From Erodium maritimum (taxonomy: Eukaryota > Streptophyta > Magnoliopsida > Geraniales > Geraniaceae): a stretch of 64,000 nt of DNA. This document shows, in pieces, positions 60,248 to 64,000 of this stretch (positions are counted from its first letter, which is position 1; each line of letters opens with the position of its first letter). The notes below the pieces were generated by a model. It was given only the letters and a program-made list of their open reading frames with translations. It was not told the origin of the DNA and did no database searches. The stretch is from assembly GCA_963921825.1 (NCBI GenBank), contig OY997593.1, positions 66,882,039 to 66,946,038 on the forward strand. Direction: 5' to 3'. Both the position numbers and the translations under genes were made by a program.

Positions 60248-61314
60248 ATGGCAGGTAAGTATATGATAAGTGTAGAGGACTATTGGTTGTCTTTGTGTGT
60301 CGTGATGAAGTGTGCTTGATAAGTGCTGAATGGTGGATAAGTTATAGTGTGTTTCCCTTATTTATGCTCTTGAGATGTGTAGTTGTTCGGTTCGGTACTA
60401 CACCAGGGGGGGGGTGGGTAATCCGGTGGTGTTGTGGTGGTTGGTGTTTGGCAGATCCGGTGAGATAATGATTGATTGTTGGAACATAGGAAATTGGTTA
60501 TTGGACCTTACGGGGCATTGATTGTTGGAACAGAGGACATTGGTTATTGGACCCTACGGGGAAAGTGGATGAGTTACTTTACGGAAAACGGTTACGCGTT
60601 GTTACACCCCGGGTGTGTGCGTCCTGGGGGAGCATACTCGGTCTTTACCCTGTTGTGCCCTGACGATTTATGCCCTGATGACATATGATCCTTTGAGAGC
60701 GCTTCTGGTGACCCGATGATATGTACTCACTTGAGAGCGCTTCCAGTAATTCGATGATATGTGTCCTCTCTGGATCGAGGGGAAATCCGACATGATACGA
60801 GACTTTCGTAGATCGGAGTGTCGGACATAACTTTTGCACGCTTATTATTGAATGTTTCTTCCTCTATTTTCGTGGCAGTAGCGGTGCCTTCCTTATTTGT
60901 AGAATTTCATTGGTTATTCTCTTCTTGAGTTAATTGAGTTTTCTCTTTATTAAGATTGTTAACCGCTGTTTACTATTTTCCCTACTGAACATAAGCTCTC
61001 CCCCTTCTGTTTGTTGACTGTTGTACATGTGAGCTTGATGTCTAGGGGATTCGAGGCTCGGGAGCTTCTATGGGTCCTGGTGCTTGTTTTCTAGAGACGT
61101 TTGGTTTAGTTTTGATCATGAACCTTTGTTAAAGAGTTACTTCGATGTTTTATGAAACTTTTGTTAAAGGATCCGTTATGAGTTTTAATCGAGTTTCGAA
61201 TTGAACATAGTTCGGCTGGTTTAAAATTTGAAATTGTTTGCTTCTGTCGCTGAACTTTAAGTATTCTTCAGGTCACGTCACGAGTCCGGTCAATGCCGGA
61301 TTTGGAGCGTGACA

Positions 61315-61660
61315 CTTATTATAAGCCTAGATTGCGCTCCATGAGTCAGGAAATGGCTATGTAAGCTTCACCATCAACGACGGATTTGTGGAATCAGGCG
61401 ACTGTGAAGCCACCTAAGGGCGTTGTACCGGGAATGAAGGAGATTAGTACTTATTATGTTTTTCTCTTTGATTGTTTTTTGTATTTTTTGTTTTTCCAAG
61501 GACTACTCCCTCTTTTGTTTTAAAGGTTATTCCTTTAAGCTCTATTACCGGGAGCTCTTTTGTAAATATTGTCTCCGGTCTTTTCAGTGTAGAGTTTCTT
61601 TCATTCTTGAAAGTTTTTCTTTTTGAAATAAAATTTTTGCGTTGATAGGGGAAAAGATAG
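61315..61660 (+). mobile_element. Probable retroposon 3' tail
   Basis: T-rich stretch ending GGGAGCTCTTTTGTAAATAT, GAAATAAAATTTTTGCG and TTGATA. The GAGCTC block and the AATAAAATTTT(C/T)GCG end recall the retroposon tails at 9890-10101 and 63030-63240, so it may be a diverged member. Its left part is divided from 41906 by the gypsy insertion. Confidence 0.4.
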
Positions 61661-61872
61661 ACGTCCTCTTTAGTAAGGATGGAATGTCAGAAAGAAAAGT
61701 GAATTGAATAGAAATTACAACTAAATATTATCTTCCAAAGGAGTGGCAGTGCAATTAATAACATGAATTACTTTATTCATATTGAATTAAAATGGAAAAA
61801 TAAGTCATATCCTACACAGATGCTTATAGAGAGAAATGAAACAAAATGCATAACAGCAGACGTATTTGGTAT

Positions 61873-62302
61873 TCAAGCTAGACTATTGAGAAAGACACCC
61901 GTAAATGTCACTTGAATAACAACCGTGTCTTTCACTATGAAGCCTCTTGAGATCACTCCGTGGCAACAAGTCAGAATAGCCCCTGCCTAAACCAGTGGCC
62001 TCATGACTGAAGCAAGCATTCGTCGCTGCAAAATATATCAAAACAAAATTCATAAGCTACGGAACAAAATAAAGTGTACAAAATCTGATCATGTTCTGGC
62101 TTGAATAAAACAATACTTAAGTATGTATCTTGAACCCGTTCTCTCATGGTGTTTCTCATTTACTTGGTCCAATATCCTCAGCTCATATTCCGCACAAAGT
62201 TTCCATCCACAAGGAAAAGAAGAATGAGCATGATCTACTAGATAGAGGGATAAACTTTTGTGCTTCGCCTTAGTATCTCCTTTTGGAAAAAGCCTCAGAA
62301 AC
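61873..62302 (-). pseudogene. MATH (TRAF-like) pseudogene, copy 3, last two exons only
   Basis: Exon 62136-62302 is 167 nt, the same as exon 5 of copies 1 and 2, and reads FLRLFPKGDTKAKHKSLSLY, LVDHAHSSFPCGWKLCAEYE, LRILDQVNEKHHERT. The last exon, 61873-62025, reads NACFSHEATGLGRGYSDLLP then SDLK, loses 11 bp relative to copy 1 (shifting the frame), and in the shifted frame gives RGFIVKDTVVIQVTF...LNSLA to a TGA at 61873. Splice sites CAG|GTTT and GCAG|CGAC are kept. The upstream exons are absent; sequence from about 62320 is unrelated repeat. A 3' fragment of a MATH gene. Confidence 0.85.
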
Positions 62303-62319
62303 CTGTGATAACAAAACGC

Positions 62320-63029
62320 TGTGTTTCCCTACCTTTCGACTAGCACTCGGTAAAACGCTGTGTTGAGCACCGCAAGAGACGAGGTCGCGAAGAGACGATT
62401 TCCCTACCTTCCGTCGATCGGTAAAACGTTGTGTTCCGCGATGAGGTCGACCGCCTATCCCGACTTTGTGTTGGGGAAGTTGCGTGCGGCTGCGCCGGGC
62501 CGAGCGGGTTGCTCCCGAGACCGTGCGATGGTTACGAGTTGTGTGTTTGTGATTGCTTTGAATTTGACTGAGTATTGCTGTGTTTTGGCTATGAGTGTTT
62601 TCATTGTTATAAGTTGTGTGTGACCGTGAATGACTTGATTTTAATTGTTTGATGCTGAGTTTTTGTGTGTAGTTTCCGTGTAAGTTAAAGCGTCGTCTTT
62701 GTGGTTACCCGTGAGTCGGTCATGAAGGGGTTCTGGACGAGGTTTTTGGGATAGTTTGTGGTCGAGTAAGTGAAGGTTGTTTAATTTGGGTTACAGGTTT
62801 TCGTTGTTGCCTTCTCCTTTTAATCGTTAAAAGTTAGTTCGAAAACGTACTTTGGTGTCTTACTTGGTTTGTTCTCTTCGTTGTATGCCTGGTTAAATGG
62901 TTAGTGATTGAGTTAAAGTTGGTATGGTTGGACCGTTGAGCGTCGGGTTTAAAAGGGGTTTTGTCTTTAATTTGGCTTAAGTGTCGCGTCGTTATATCAA
63001 ACTTTCAAAGTGATTTAAATTGTTTTTTC
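62320..63029. other. Repeat-derived spacer with LTR-like units
   Basis: At 62325-62420 two or three units of CCCTACCTTCCGACTAGCAC with CGGTAAAACGCTGTGTT resemble the 54-bp LTR repeat at 35573-35788. The rest is G/T-rich like LTR sequence of this region, but has no recognisable end. Probably a worn LTR fragment that replaced the 5' part of MATH copy 3. The 87-aa ORF at 62360-62623 is likely chance. Confidence 0.4.
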
Positions 63030-63662
63030 TTGGATAAGCTCGAAAATTTTTATTAGAAAAAATCTGATCCAAATAGGATCGGACCAAAAGACAATCATAA
63101 CAGAGGAGCTCTCATCGGGAGCTGCGGGCACACAACCCGAAAACAAAAAAAGCGAGCACTTAATCCTCATCAGATACCCACTCTTCACCTTCCGAAGTCA
63201 AATTCGGATCATCAAAAGCCTTTGCTTGAGCGGGCGCAGGCTAAGCTACTTGAGTCGATCGAGCTTGGAAAAAATGCTTCCCACCCACTGAGGTCGGCAT
63301 TCTCTCACGACCCAAAGAGCGAGCTTTGATTTCAAGAGTTTAATAATCCCCTAAAAACTTGGGGGGCAGACTTTGCTGATTCGAAACTCTAGGCGGCTCC
63401 AGCTTCGAGAGGCGACCCTTATTCAGGGGTTTAACTTTCGGAGGTTGGAGAAGAACCTCCTTCCACGGGCTATTCTGTTGATTTCCGGATGGATCGCTCA
63501 GAGCCACTTGATGAAATGACTGACCCGCTACACGATTCTCACCTGACTCAAGAGGCTTGAATGAGTCAGTCCCGATAGAAGATCCGACAAATCCGGTACC
63601 CAAGTTAGAAACTGACTTTTGTGGTCTTGTACTAAGCTGTCCCGTAACAGCCAGCCTAATAC
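63030..63662 (-). mobile_element. Poly-A retroposon fragment with an ORF end (LINE-like)
   Basis: Reverse complement of the family at 9890-10101. On the minus strand an ORF (from 63603: MGTGFVGSSIGTDSFKPLES, HQVALSDPSGNQQNSPWKEV, LLQPPKVKPLNKGRLSKLEP) runs to a stop at 63340; the stretch after it, with stops, reads KARSLGRERMPTSVGGKHFF and AKAFDDPNLTSEGEEWVSDE then D and a stop. A ~130-nt 3' UTR ends TAATAAAAATTTTCGAGCTT-ATCCA with an A-rich end. The protein is Pro/Lys-rich and not recognised; it could be an ORF1-type RNA-binding protein of a LINE lacking ORF2. The LTR at 63663 inserted at its other end. Confidence 0.55.
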
Positions 63663-64000
63663 TGTAAGACCCGCTCCCGATCGAACCGGTAACTTTTAAG
63701 GCAAGTTTGACTTTCCGCCGGAAAAGTCAACTGATGACTCAGCAAATCACTCGGAGGCCTTTCCGGGGCCCAAAAAGCTTAGCCGTCGTCACGGTTGGCT
63801 TAAGGGGATCTTTTCCTTTCTTTTGAGTATAATGTTGGAAGAAGTCAAATTTAGTCAAAACTGAACTTTTTATCGACTAAAGCAACTTTAATTTTGAGCT
63901 GGAAATTAGTTTGGAAAACTAAAGGACCTACTAGGACACTTGTCCCTTTTTGGGTGGAAGAGAGAAAGGGGAGTGGTCTTGGACCACTATACCCTCCTAA
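63663..64000 (+). mobile_element. Start of a gypsy-type LTR (family A), runs off the window
   Basis: Begins TGTAAGACCCGCTCCCGATC and aligns for ~330 bp with the starts of the LTRs at 3259 and 34281, including CGGAAAAGTCAACTGATGAC, CCTTTCCGGGGCCCAAAAAG and the 'CACTTGTCC' and 'GAGAAAGGGGA' blocks. The preceding AATAC (63658-63662) would be the target duplication. Whether it is solo or part of a full element cannot be told. Confidence 0.85.

Larger units (their letters stand above)
41912..61314 (+). mobile_element. Ty3/gypsy-type element (family B), both LTRs present, nearly non-coding interior
   Basis: Target duplication CTTAC (41907-41911) and CTTAT (61315-61319), one difference. 5' LTR 41912-44774 (2,863 bp); PBS TGGTATCAGAGCC at 44778-44790, matching initiator tRNA-Met; interior 44775-49999; PPT AAGGGGGG at 49987-49994, just after the AATTTCGAGGACGAAATTCT signature; 3' LTR 50000-51794 plus 60248-61314, divided by a copia element. 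LTRs agree at very roughly 95% by eye, so it is older than the copia insertion. The 5.2-kb interior holds only a weak Gag remnant; no protease, RT, RNase H or integrase motif was found. This fits a large retrotransposon derivative mobilised by a relative. It is broken; the number of breaks cannot be judged without an intact relative. Confidence 0.9.

Noticed and set aside
62360-62623. 87-aa ORF beside MATH copy 3
   Set aside because: Overlaps LTR-like repeat units and shows no domain; probably chance.

Overview
The window looks like repeat-dense, gene-poor nuclear DNA of a flowering plant, most likely a eudicot; I cannot name the species. The reasons are L1-type LINEs with an RRM-bearing ORF1, Ty3/gypsy elements with LTRs of 2.4-3.1 kb, a Ty1/copia element primed by initiator tRNA-Met, PIF/Harbinger and Mutator-like DNA transposon remnants, and host sequences of the plant MATH (TRAF-like) family with small GT-AG introns. 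I found no rRNA, tRNA, CRISPR array or bacterial-style operon, and no host gene that looks intact.

Layout. 1-2337 is the 3' part of a gypsy-type LTR. 3259-9214 is a solo LTR with 5-bp target duplications, itself split by another LTR in the opposite orientation (4938-8035). 9215-12470 holds a retroposon tail, unassigned sequence and a PIF/Harbinger-like remnant. 12471-14954 (minus) is a MATH pseudogene with a truncated LINE inside its second exon. 15452-29966 is a full-length but decayed LINE with a 14-bp target duplication; a Mutator-like MITE (15469-15965) and a gypsy element (19022-25752) sit inside it. About 30138-37375 is a PIF/Harbinger-type unit whose ORF1 was hit by two LTRs (30911-33920, 34281-36664). 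37845-38600 is a second Harbinger-like remnant. 38958-40716 (minus) is a second MATH pseudogene. 41912-61314 is a large gypsy element with a copia element (51795-60247) nested in its 3' LTR. 61873-62302 (minus) is a third, partial MATH copy. The window ends with another retroposon piece and the start of a further LTR (63663 onward).

The three MATH copies lie on one strand and share exon lengths and splice sites. I read them as a local tandem cluster that has been expanded and broken by transposons. Nesting gives relative ages: the copia element is younger than its gypsy host, the gypsy at 19022 is younger than the LINE, and the two LTRs near 31-36 kb are younger than the Harbinger unit.

I see no clearly new biological system. 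The most interesting unexplained signals are two short hairpins that recur in LTRs differing elsewhere in sequence (one with GNRA-type tetraloops), the stepwise decay of the MATH cluster, and a repeated ORF-bearing retroposon family with a very short 3' UTR.
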